Assembly (NCBI GenBank): GCA_021441665.1
Contig: JAGYYN010010033.1
Coordinates: forward strand, 1 to 29,432
Source: Euplotes cf. woodruffi 2 WChen-2021
Taxonomy: Eukaryota; Ciliophora; Spirotrichea; Euplotida; Euplotidae
Reading direction: 5' to 3'
DNA: 29,432 nt
In this document: positions 19,844 through 29,256 of the stretch, in pieces
How positions within the stretch are numbered: position 1 is the first letter of the stretch
Layout of the letters: every line of letters begins with the position of its first letter
Notes under the pieces: generated by a model
Seen by the model: only the letters and a program-made list of their open reading frames with translations
Database searches by the model: none
What the model was told of the DNA's origin: nothing
Made by a program: the position numbers and the translations under genes

Positions 19844-22005
19844 TTTCATGCAAATCGGCTGGTATATTCTGAGTATTCTGATAAATCAATATTTTAATTT
19901 GATATTTTAAGTGATACAGTTCCTCTTCCTAAATTTTCCAGATCTAACTTAACAATATTGGTGTATATTTTCAAATCCTATTGAAATTCTGTTGAATATA
20001 AATACAAAAACATGCATCAGCATTTATCATCCCTCTAAAAACAACTCAATCTTGGCTCCAAATCTATCATCACAAACACAACAAATCAACTACCCCACCC
20101 TCTCCTCTCACCCAATCCCCATGGGCTTAAAATAGACCTTCATAAGCAATTCCCTTCAGTGCATCAAAATGGCATTTGACCCAACCAACCGCTGCAAAAA
20201 ATAGTGTTCTAACCAATAATGCAATTGGACATTTGCGTGCAGCAATTCGGATGTAACACAAATCTGAAATTTGGTATATAAATCAGCATATGCATTATCG
20301 TGGTACTCGTGGTGTTAAATAACATTATATAGTTACTTTACATGCTGAGAGGCTATTTTAATAGGCCGATTTGATTTACTGGGTGCAGCTAAATAAGAAG
20401 ATTGGGTTGTTATTGCGGCAAGATCAGCGGTTTTGATTTCGGCCATGTGCTGATTAAAGGGTAATGCAGGAATATAGACCTGGGTCGGTCCTGGTTTTGG
20501 CGATTATTTTAGATTGGGATTGTTGGGGCATTATTGTATTTGGGTATGTTGTGATTGTGTTGTTTTAGATTAATTGTTGGTAAAATATTATTAGTTTTGA
20601 TGCTTGATTTATAAGGTATAATTTAATAGAGGTTTTAGATATTACTTTTGTGTATATTTATTGCAAATCTTTGTTTTTAAATAAAAAATGAATCTTTATT
20701 ATAATCTGATACATTGAAATTTAACAATCAAATTTTTTATCGGAGAAAATATTTTACGTATTTTAGAATTTATTTCAAAAAAGTTTTTGATGAAAATTAT
20801 TAATGGTTAAGATTTTTGATGTTTTTTATCTTTAATTTGAATTTTTGTATTTATATTGAGTTTAATTATGAATTATCGAATTTTTCTTAGCTCTTAAATA
20901 CTTATCATTTTCAAATAAGAAATTTTAAATGTACTTAATTCTTTATACAAAATCTGATTAATCTGAGTTAATATGATGAGTTTAGTTTTTGATATTTTTA
21001 TTAAAATTTATTAGCAGACATTTAAATTAAAAAATTTTACAGTATGGCTTACTATCAATACTGACAGCCAAGTAATATTTATAATATGTTATTAGTATTT
21101 AAAACACATTAAAGTCGACCTGGTGATATTTTTAGTTTATTTGCTGCAGATTATGTCCAACTAGTCAATTTTGTACGAAAGCTGAACTTTAGTTTTAGCT
21201 TATTATTTTATCAACAATTTATACTAATCCTCTAACAGTTTTTGAATTTTTGCAATTAAAATAATTATGATCATTTTATAAATAAAATAAATTATTAAAC
21301 AATGTGATTGTTTGTTCAAGTATAGATTCATAATATAAATTATAAAATTAACACTTATATTTACTTATCAATAATCCAAACATTAAATATTTATGCAAAC
21401 AGTTAAAAATTTTACACTAAAAAAATAATTATTTTTCTTAAATTAAAACCTCAACCAAATCAAATTTCACAATAAAAAAATAAAAATAATTTATTAACTC
21501 AACTATAAACACCTCATGACAAAATAACCACTATCAAGCAGCAATAAAAAAATATTCTAAATCCCCTGAATCTAACAAAATCCTGTTCTTTCTTAACTCA
21601 TATCACATATAAAACCTCTAAATAACTCAACTAGAGCCAACCCCAAAACAACCTCATCTCTGTACAATTCCAGCCTTGAATTCTGTTCTCAACTACCATA
21701 ACAACTAACCAGTCCATCACGACCTAAACCCAGTCTCCAGTATACCAAAGCATCTACTAATTCAGCAGTATTATTTACTGTCTTTATAGTCTTTTATTTT
21801 ACTAATGCAATTTACGATATAATTTATATTGCACACCAGTCGCAGTGTATTACAACAGAAATGGCTGGTCCTGTTTACTCGGTCAGCTTAAGATAATAAG
21901 GATGTCACCGCTATTTATATAGGGTTGAACGCTATAAAGTAAGTGGGAACGAGATTGAGGTCCTTATAGGCCCAGGTATGGAAAGTTATAATTATTTATT
22001 CATTA
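19844..22005. other. Gene-free 2.2-kb stretch with strand-skewed segments
   Basis: No supported gene. The top strand is C/A-rich at about 20030-20170, switches to G/T-rich at about 20380-20590, then is AT-rich and again C/A-rich at about 21440-21740. The last 160 bp before the next gene are less AT-rich and include TATATAGGG near 21916, which may be leader or promoter sequence. Confidence 0.45.
21057..21071 (+). repeat. Short direct repeat, copy 1 (15 bp)
   Basis: AATACTGACAGCCAA, identical to 23093-23107, 2.0 kb apart, both in non-coding DNA. Flanks do not match, so it may be chance. Confidence 0.3.
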
Positions 22006-22746
22006 ATGGGAAATAAACAGAAAAGTGTTAATAGAATGTCAGATGCAAGGCCTCCTGTTAGACCGAATTTTCCACCTCGACCACCACCAGGAAAAATATA
22101 TACGATGTTTTTTGAAGATGATAAAATCAGTAAAGGGATTGATGATGAAAAGGTTGTTATGAAGCTGACTGATCCTGACTTTTCATTTGAATGAATTGTG
22201 TGAATGGAATTCAAACTCTCCTCCAGGTTGACCAAGTGATGTCTCAATGTCGTCTGTCTTGACTGATTTAAAAGAATGAGTAAATGCCCGCAAAGGTGCT
22301 CCAAAGACCGTAATTATACTCAGGAGAACAAAATATTCTCTGAGGCAATCAATAATTGTAAGGTGGACTGCAGAGTTTGTCAGAAAAGTATCAAAAGATC
22401 GAATATTTCTCAACATGAAATTATGTGACTGTCAGAATCGATTTTTGATGATATTTACTGTAAATCTTGACGTGACGGTCTTTTGGAACATATCCAGAAC
22501 AAACCTGTCGATTGGAAATGTGCAAACAAAGATAAGTATGTTATCCATAGTAAGAATAAACATATATGGTATTGTCCAAATTGAAATCATTCATATTGTT
22601 CAGCTTGAACTCTTCAATTTTATTCGGATAATTTACTGAAACCGAAAGGCTTAAAAAATTACGATAAACAAGAAGAAATCACCAAAGACGAATTCTGCTG
22701 ACTAGATGAAATTGAAGAACTAATTAAAGAGCTTGGACTGAATTAA
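22006..22746 (+). CDS. RING/zinc-finger protein, paralog 2 (intact)
   Basis: 246 aa, one uninterrupted exon, ATG 22006, TAA 22744-22746. It begins MGNKQKS (possible N-myristoylation) and has a Pro-rich stretch (RPNFPPRPPP). The RING follows: FECIVC, KCCLNVVCLDC, KCPQRC. Then come a C2HC-like finger (CRVCQKSIKRSNISQHEIMC) and paired Cys (WYCPNCNHSYCSAC), ending in an acidic helix. The arrangement resembles TRAF-type RING plus zinc fingers. Nine Cys are coded by TGA, most of them apparent zinc ligands. It shares spacing with the genes at 18855 and 25500-26165. No intron, IES or frameshift is seen. Likely a ubiquitin ligase or adaptor; partners unknown. Confidence 0.88.
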
Positions 22747-23410
22747 AACCAACTACAAATCACAAACAACTTCTCTCAGAATTATGTTATAAATTGAAGA
22801 AATTCTGAAATTAATTTTTTATTAATAATTTTCAGTTTCAAACTTCACATCATAAATTAAAATAATCATTATTTAAATTCCCCTTTTTAGCAATTTTTAA
22901 ATTAAAACTGTTGCGTTTTGAATTAAAAAACAATCTTTTAGTGAGTGATAGGAATACTATTCATCTATCATAAATATTTTTTTAGTATTCATCAATATAC
23001 TAATTTATTTTTTAGTATTTAAATGTAAACTTGGATTATATTATTAAATTTCTCTGTTTTCAATACGAACCATACTTGCATTTTAATTTATGAATACTGA
23101 CAGCCAACTTCAAATTGAAGAGGTTAAATAAATTTATATCAGATATGATTCCGGTCTTTATCTGCACACTTTTATATAAAATACTCGGCAATCTGCTGCT
23201 TCTAGATTGCCAGTAACTTTATCATTAAGCAAGCACACTGCACAGGCTGTGCTCAGTGCGTCACCGCAATAAATTTAATGGTTACATCGAGCTGGAGTTA
23301 GATGCTTCCATTCTTCGAATACGAATATTTTGATCAGTCGCAGTCCCGATAGAAATTATTATATTTTGCAGTATTTAACAGCCGACGATTTGTAATTATT
23401 AAAATAATAA
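22747..23410. other. AT-rich spacer and leader region
   Basis: 664 bp without a long ORF. The first 300 bp are strongly AT-rich. About 23140-23350 is less AT-rich, with a TATA-like TTTATATAAAATA near 23168 and GC-containing leader-like sequence upstream of the ATG at 23411. It includes the second copy of the 15-bp repeat. Confidence 0.4.
23093..23107 (+). repeat. Short direct repeat, copy 2 (15 bp)
   Basis: AATACTGACAGCCAA, identical to 21057-21071. Confidence 0.3.
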
Positions 23411-24177
23411 ATGAACAAGGTTTTAATCGCTATTTTAGCTATTTTCTTGGTCTGCTCAACTGCAATGAAGATCAGAAGTAAAGTTGATGGTAAGGGTTAT
23501 TCGGAATTGATATCTGCTCATGCTGAGTTTTACTTAAACAGCGTGATTTAAGATTTTGAATAGTAAACGATAAAAGATTGGCGGCAATGTTTTAGTATCA
23601 TATATTCGATCGTCATCAATGGGTTATTGTTATTGAAAGTATTATCAGTTTGCATATTACATTCAGATTTGTTATGAGCTAATAATTCCAAATATTTCAA
23701 TAAATATAAATACATAATGAAGCATTTTAGATATATCTCAAATTTTTTACACAAAGAGTAAACAACAAAACTTATTGATAGCTTGATTACAATTTTTAGT
23801 CAGTTGGTTAGTGAGATCAAATACAAAATGTTTTTTTTTATTAACAAAATCATAGTGATCAATGATTCGGATTCACTACTTTTAAAATCTAAAAATAGTT
23901 ACACAATATACTAATAACAAATTGCTGTTTTTACTAGTAATTTTGAATGAAAAAGCTTTTTAATTCAAATCCACCTTAATCTTTATTTGTAATGAATCAT
24001 CTCACCAGCTTGATCTTATCGCATAATATAATTATAGTCGGAGCTGAATTATCTCAAGACTGGTATGACTTGTGCTCAGTATATGAATTCAAACAAGCCT
24101 GTCAAGCTGGAGGAGAAAGAAGACAAAGAGCAGACACCATTAGCCCTAATTACACTTGTAGCGCATGTGGTTACTAA
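23411..24177 (+). CDS. Possible pheromone-like secreted Cys peptide gene, split by an IES
   Basis: ATG 23411 opens 46 codons beginning MNKVLIAILAIFLVCSTA, a signal peptide, then a charged stretch MKIRSKVDGKG, then TAA at 23549. About 0.5 kb downstream a short frame holds YDLCSVYEFKQAC and SPNYTCSACGY before TAA 24175-24177. Joining at TA (23549 and 24064) gives 83 aa in frame: signal peptide, pro-like segment and a small four-Cys end. Size and layout resemble Euplotes pheromone precursors, whose signal peptides also start MNK plus a hydrophobic run, but known pheromones usually have six or more Cys. An alternative for the first exon is a GT...AG intron from 23490 to 23540. The join is inference; the signal peptide itself is clear. 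Confidence 0.35.
23549..24063 (+). other. Candidate IES (515 bp) in the pheromone-like gene
   Basis: AT-rich, bounded by TA at 23549-23550 and 24064-24065. Its removal joins two short Cys-containing frames. There is no longer flanking repeat, and other TA pairs are possible. Confidence 0.3.
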
Positions 24178-25112
24178 TCTAATTTACGCCAATAAGATTC
24201 AAACCAAGTCTTTCTGCATTATTCTCTTTTCTTACCCATTCTATCAGTAGTGGTTTTATTTTAGAGTAAATTCAATCTATTTTTAAGTCTCTCAACGTAG
24301 ATGGTATGGTTGAAAATAGGAATATAATACAACTAAGTGTCAATGAAAAATAAAATAAAAACAAGTAGCTTTGACGAGGTGAATTTTAAATAACTTTGGT
24401 ATTAATCTTGATCGAAAATCAATATGTAGTCATAATTTTAAATGGGATTAAAACTTAATAAAAAATTAAGTAATAATATATCAAGACTGATCGCTAATGA
24501 ATATCAATGTGCTCTTTAATATCTGCTTATAATATATTTTATCATAAATTTTATATAACTGATTTTGCGTAATTTAAAAAGTAATATCAAACATATTTTA
24601 TTTTTTCTATCTAATTTATTCGTATTAGTATTTAATGAAAAATAATTATTTGTAAAATTAAATTAAAAATTTATCAAAAGCTAATTTTTTTAAAATTATA
24701 CTGAATAAAAATTTAAAAATAAGCAGAGTAAAAAAAACTAAATTGAATATATATTTTTGTATCATGAATTTAATCTTCAAACTAAATTATTAAAAACCAC
24801 ATAAGTGAGTATTTTGATTTCTGTGCTGATAATCTCCAAATAAACGCATATTTATGATAAATTATTATTGTTGTTAAATTATCAGCTTTGCTCATATATT
24901 GCTGACTACCATCAGTCAGTGGATCGTGGTTATATTGATTACCAAGTAATTCACTTTATTCTTACTGGCTTCTAAAGTCACATCATCTTCGTATCTTTGC
25001 TGAATGCAAATTCGGCGAGGTAGTTGTAAATTTAATTAATTTCAAATGCAGCTGTGGTTGTATATAAGAAGCTGGTATACAATAGAATCGAGTTATAATT
25101 TTATATCAGAAA
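24178..25112. other. AT-rich gene-free stretch
   Basis: No supported gene. 24300-24780 is very AT-rich. A TATA-like TATATAAG lies near 25069, upstream of the doubtful ORF at 25113. Confidence 0.45.
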
Positions 25113-25265
25113 ATGGAAGGATCTGTGGTGAATTATTTAACTTGCAACTGAAACTACTGCTAGATTGAGTCGGAACAAAAAACATATTTGCAACAGTATA
25201 ATAATACTTGCTGATGCTGATTGGGCTTAGAATTTTTGAGGAATAACAATTGGCGATATCGGGAA
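25113..25265 (+). other. Cys-rich ORF remnant, doubtful
   Basis: ATG 25113 reads MEGSVVNYLTCNCNYC, then TAG at 25161. The same frame continues after it with a run of four Cys codons (TGC-TGA-TGC-TGA) and a polar stretch LEFLRNNNWRYREE. It may be a broken or IES-interrupted gene, or chance. No family recognised. Confidence 0.2.
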
Positions 25266-25499
25266 GAAGTTTTGATAATAGTAACCAATTATTTTATTTT
25301 ATTTCTATTTTTTGGTATTTGTTTATGAGTTTTAAATATATACATTTAAATAAACTCTCAAAAGTTGTATTCTGTTAGAAAAAATAAATCTTTCGTTTCC
25401 TTTATATCACAACAACGCAATTTAATTTAAATGTTTAAACAAAAAGAAGAAAGTCATGTAATAAATATTATTTGTTTTGAATCTGTAAATCATAAAATT

Positions 25500-26165
25500 A
25501 AAATATCATTTTCTGAATGTTATCTTGATCATTGACTTGAACTGTCAAAAGCACTCCTTTAAATATAAATCAAGGACGCAGACTGAGCAATACATAGAAT
25601 CGCAATCAACTCAGCACCATGCATATTTTTCCCATTATCACTGTGTACAACACTTATATCATGATTATCGCATTTCGATTTCTGATTGACTGAAGTAAAT
25701 GTTAGTGGTACGTCATGAGTGAAATTTCACAGTACAAAATTTTCATTCTTTTCTGATAAGCATTTTTCCTCATGATGTAGAATTTCGGATCTCTTAATGT
25801 CCCCGTCTCACACTCTGCACTTTGAAGTGACAGCGTTCAGGTGTGCTGAAAGGACCTCACTAGCAGTTGTAAATGTATTTTTGTTATTTTCACGCGATTG
25901 GGCATCGATTCATCAACTGTACTCATTCATTGCAGACAAAATTGACTCAGCATTTCGTTAATCTGGCATCGACTTTGAATTCAATGCAGACGACTCATTC
26001 AAGTGAGAAATCAGGGTCTTTAATCTTAGTGTCAGTCGTGTTCATCTACTTAGGTCTTTCTTGAGCATATTTAGACTTGCACTTGAGCTCTTTGCCCTTC
26101 ATCTTTCCCTTTCACTTTGAAATTGGCTGTTTCTTGCGCTTAATCAAACCGCAGCAACTTCCCAT
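25500..26165 (-). pseudogene. RING/zinc-finger paralog 3, apparently decaying
   Basis: ATG 26165-26163 gives MGSCCGLIKRKKQP. The RING block (FSLECVVC, KCCVNFVCNEC, RCPIAC) matches paralogs 1 and 2. An AAA-TAA at 25889-25884 shifts +1, and the spacing from CPIAC to CRVC is then the same 24 residues as in paralog 2. The C2HC-like finger CRVCDGDIKRSEILHHEEKC follows. Problems: an in-frame TAG near 26048 between N-terminus and RING, and a one-base frame break before the last Cys cluster (WCCVDCDSMYCSVC) near 25618. A 24-bp segment between TAAG repeats covers the TAG and could be a tiny IES. The C-terminus has no clear acidic helix. Most likely a pseudogene, less likely an IES-rich gene. Confidence 0.6.
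25884..25889 (-). other. +1 frameshift site AAA-TAA in RING paralog 3
   Basis: Minus strand TGA-AAA-TAA-C. The shift preserves the Cys spacing seen in the intact paralog. Confidence 0.7.
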
Positions 26166-26540
26166 TCTTAATAATTATTATTAGCTGCAGGATTTAAGCA
26201 ATTTAACAGCGATCAGCAGATTACCAATTTATTTTGATCTTAAACCAAGATATTGAGGTAAATAGAAAAACTGGTGGATGTTGAATTTAAATATTTGTAA
26301 TTTTTATTTGATTGAGAACCTAAAGATTGCCAGCAAGTATGTTTTATGATGCACTGATTGTTATATTTAACTTAATGTAGATTAATATCTTATAAATTCA
26401 ACTGATTATACTTCATGAACAAATTACAAGTTTAATCTTATGTTGCTATTTTATACATTTTAATATAAAAATTACATTTCAACTGATTTTATTATTCTAA
26501 AAAGATAACTATTGAACATGTTGTATCTTTAATATCGTTC
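26166..26540. other. AT-rich spacer
   Basis: 375 bp, about 75 percent A+T, no ORF. ATTGAA at 26511-26516 reads toward the LRR-like gene, 24 nt from its stop codon. Confidence 0.45.
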
Positions 26541-28210
26541 TTAGAAGTCGTAATCCACCACGAGGATACGGTCAGTTAAATAATTTAAATTAGAAAGTAG
26601 AACATGGTCATCAACTGTATATACATTGCTTAATCCTGCTTTTTCAAAAATATCTACGATTGCTGATTCTTCAATACTGTTGGAGACTGAAGTAAATGTA
26701 CTCAAGTTGTCTCTGACATCTTTACAGCTTGCAAGGATGTTTATAAGATTTTCAAATCGAGTGATACCCTAAAATTTAGCAAAAATTTTATAATAAAATT
26801 AGATGAAGAATAAGAGGATAATAATCAAATGCTAATCTTGGTATAAGTTTTTTGAGATAGTTTTAAGATCAATCTAGTAATTTAGATTAAAAAAAACTAG
26901 AACTTTTACAAAGCGAAACTACGATTGATAAATAGCATTAATACAGATGCGTTTTTACTTATATTTTATAAAAGTCAATATTGATTGAATGATCTGATAT
27001 CAGACCATCGAGAGTATTTTGTTAGTCCAACATATAAAAACTGCAGAGTCTGAACCTTCCATCTGTCAAGAGACTTTCCGATTGCAATTGGTTTGTCTGA
27101 CTCGATTATTCACGAATCAAAATTAACTGATTCTGAGCAGGATTTGGCTGCAGAAAGAACTGATAGGAACTGTTTACAGGTAAAATACATTTTTGAAATG
27201 TATAATTCTTTTGTGACATTTCACATTCATCTTAGCATGGAGTTGATATGTTGACTTGTCAATCTCATTTTTGGTTTAAAATCTAAAATTTTACATTTTA
27301 TTTACAAATCTTTAAAAATTAAAATTTCTATGTGATATTTAGATTTTATCTGCATTAAGCTTTTTCGTATTAAATTCTCAGTTAATTATTTAAGTAAATT
27401 TGAAATATCAAAAAATTAAAATAAAATTTTGTTTACAATAAAAATTTTTAATTCTTAAAAAGATAAATACCAATCTTATATTCAAAACATGCTTTAATAT
27501 TTAAAAATAAAAAAATCAAGTTTTTCATCAAACAAATAAAATTTTAATAAAATAAAAAGTGAAGTAAAGAAATTTAAGACATCTATTATTTTGTAATAAA
27601 AGGTCTAAGCCATATTTTTCACATCTCCATTTCCATACCAAACCTACTAAATATTAAAGCTCATATACCACTCTTGCCTATCTGCCTTACCGCTATTTGC
27701 ATCAACTGCAATACCCAGTACACTTGTATTTAAAGACCCGGCCTGTTTCAAAAACGCATTGAAGTCTCTAACGTCATCACCCTCTGCATACTCCAGCCTT
27801 AGTTCATCTAATCTGATATTCCTTATCAGACCGCAGTCTATGTAAATTGCAGAGTAATACAAAAATATCGATTTAGACTTAATTATTAAAAGACGAGTTT
27901 TATGTTAATATAATTACTGAGAGATACAGGATATACTGGGTAGAGATATATTATCAGATTTAGTTTTTAATTTTGTATTGTCTTAGCACCTCCAACCACT
28001 TATCAGATGGCATTTTGGAGTAAAAATAGTAGTTATAAATCTAATTAACTTTTAGTCCTAATTAATCTCCCCTCGTTTACCTTTAGTCCAGACCGCTGCC
28101 CGCCTATACTTCACATTCGCTCGCACCCCGTATACCTGATGGAATAGCTTTTGCTCCCTGCGCAGTAACTCTTGCTCATCTGCGAGGATATCACAATCAC
28201 TGGCTTGCAT
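26541..28210 (-). CDS. Leucine-rich-repeat-like protein gene cut by four IESs
   Basis: ATG 28210-28208, TAA 26543-26541. Five coding blocks lie in order on the minus strand. They join in frame if four TA-bounded inserts are removed (about 28023-28060, 27860-27916, 27188-27667, 26767-26999) and one +1 shift is made at AAC-TAA (27983-27978). The sum is exactly 287 codons, 286 aa. The N-terminus is a charged helix (EQELLRREQKLFHQVYG). Then come SDKWLEVLRQYKIKN, SLPSISCISQ, and LRR-like strands such as LQFLYVGLTKYSRW and FENLINILASC. This layout resembles a ciliate family of LRR-like proteins of unknown function with an N-terminal coil and the motif WxExxRQYKIK (from memory, not searched). The gene is divergent from the secreted-protein gene, only 34 bp between ATGs. 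Confidence 0.72.
26767..26999 (-). other. IES with TATCA direct repeat (233 bp)
   Basis: Minus-strand TATCA occurs at 26999-26995 and again at 26766-26762. Removal of the interior plus one copy joins TGG-TCT-GAT to ATC-ACT-CGA (WSD-ITRFENL) in frame. The interior is AT-rich and has stops in the reading frame. Confidence 0.78.
27188..27667 (-). other. TA-bounded IES (480 bp)
   Basis: Minus-strand TAT at 27667-27665 and 27187-27185. Removal joins RQEWY to FTCKQFLSVL in frame. The interior is about 80 percent A+T without coding sense. Confidence 0.68.
27860..27916 (-). other. TA-bounded IES (57 bp)
   Basis: Minus-strand TA at 27916-27915 and 27859-27858. Removal joins ISCISQ to YYSAIYIDCG in frame. 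No GT...AG intron in a fitting phase was found. Confidence 0.55.
28023..28060 (-). other. Short TA-bounded IES (about 20-38 bp, boundaries ambiguous)
   Basis: Contains TAG and TAA in the reading frame. Several right-hand TA sites in the same phase are possible; the longest version joins RGEIN to YSKMPSD. Confidence 0.45.
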
Positions 28211-28244
28211 TTATTTTTATTTAATTGCAATTATTAAATTAGAT
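28211..28244. promoter_or_regulatory. 34-bp divergent start region
   Basis: Separates ATG 28210 (-) from ATG 28245 (+). It is AT-rich with the palindrome ATTGCAAT in the centre and no TTGAA breakage core. The two genes may share one macronuclear chromosome or promoter. Confidence 0.35.
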
Positions 28245-28802
28245 ATGAAGGCAATTTGAGTTCTACTTGTTGTTGCACTCATGGCATCCAGCCACGCCAG
28301 AGTGCAGGTCACTCCAGCTAACGCTGCAGAGTTCGTAGAAGGCTTCTTGAAGGGCGCACTTAAGGAAGACTTTGGATCGATTGAAAAATGCATGACTGAC
28401 TCAGATACTATTATTAGAGATGTCACTGCTCTTGTCGAAATCTTTGAAGGTAAAATTGAATGGCTCGATGTCATCTCCAAGGTCGGACAACTTTTAGTCG
28501 TCATTCCTGATGCGATTAAAGAATGCGAGCATTTGCCATCTGTCATTAGAGATACATTTAATCAGTGGAAAAAGAAGATTGACAGCCCACTTCAGATCCT
28601 GTCGATCATTGCTAAAGCTGTAGGATACCACCTTTCTGAACTCATTACCGACGGAAAAGAATTCGTTGAAAATTGGAAGAACGAAAAATACATGGACAGC
28701 GGAGAAAGACTTGGAGACATTCCCCACATCTTCTTCGTCGTTTGTGGCGTTGAGGAAAATACTTCAGTCAACCAAGTTTCTGAAGTCTTAGAGTCTGAAT
28801 AA
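28245..28802 (+). CDS. Secreted 185-aa protein of unknown function
   Basis: Single exon, ATG 28245, TAA 28800-28802. The N-terminus MKAICVLLVVALMASSHA is a signal peptide whose fifth codon is TGA (Cys). A start at the later ATG (28281) would lose most of it, so the upstream start is chosen. The mature part is helical and mixed-charge: EFVEGFLKGALKEDFGSIEK, then C-M-T-D, a long amphipathic middle, and an acidic Ser/Glu end. Only three Cys follow the signal peptide. The start resembles small secreted or lumenal proteins seen in other ciliates (from memory); function unknown. Codon use is G+C-richer than the surroundings, indicating a real expressed gene. Confidence 0.85.
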
Positions 28803-29256
28803 TTCTTTTACTCAACAATTACATCAATCAATTCGTCTTCAGATAAGATTAGTTTCGTTAGTCTATCTAAAAGATTAATTTTATTCAGAACTAAATATAT
28901 TCTAATCTGATGGTTATTTTTATGATCTAACTCAATCCTATCTATAAATTTATAATATAAAAGCCACGAATAAAAATGCAAATTACACATTCCTAATTAT
29001 CTTGAGCTCGAGCTGATATAAAACTCTTGTATCCACCGAAGTTAAATTCTGAATAGTATATTTTGTAAGTTTTCTAATAATAAAATAAACTCAATCGACT
29101 AGAAGTGAGCATTGAGTATAAATACATTTATTGCTGATTGCTAATTAAATTAAACTGAGCTGTGAGTAAGTTAAAATACCAGAGATTGGATTTAGAGTCA
29201 AAATAAGTTGATATGCTAATCTTTATCTGCAATATAGATATATTTATAGAGGTATT
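28803..29256. other. AT-rich region with possible minus-strand coding fragments
   Basis: On the minus strand 28808-28990 is open (60 codons, ending DRLTKLILSEDELIDVIVE), and bits upstream (LLENLQNILFR; VDTRVLYQLELKIIRN) look like LRR-type helices in other frames. They may be an interrupted or degraded gene. No start or join could be established. Confidence 0.25.

Noticed and set aside
19844-22005. Tec-like transposon or virus-derived element in the long spacer
   Set aside because: No transposase, integrase, polymerase or capsid-like frame in either code reading, and no clear terminal inverted repeats.
23270-23345. Possible tRNA or small RNA in the GC-richer leader near 23300
   Set aside because: No cloverleaf could be drawn by eye; more likely leader or promoter sequence.
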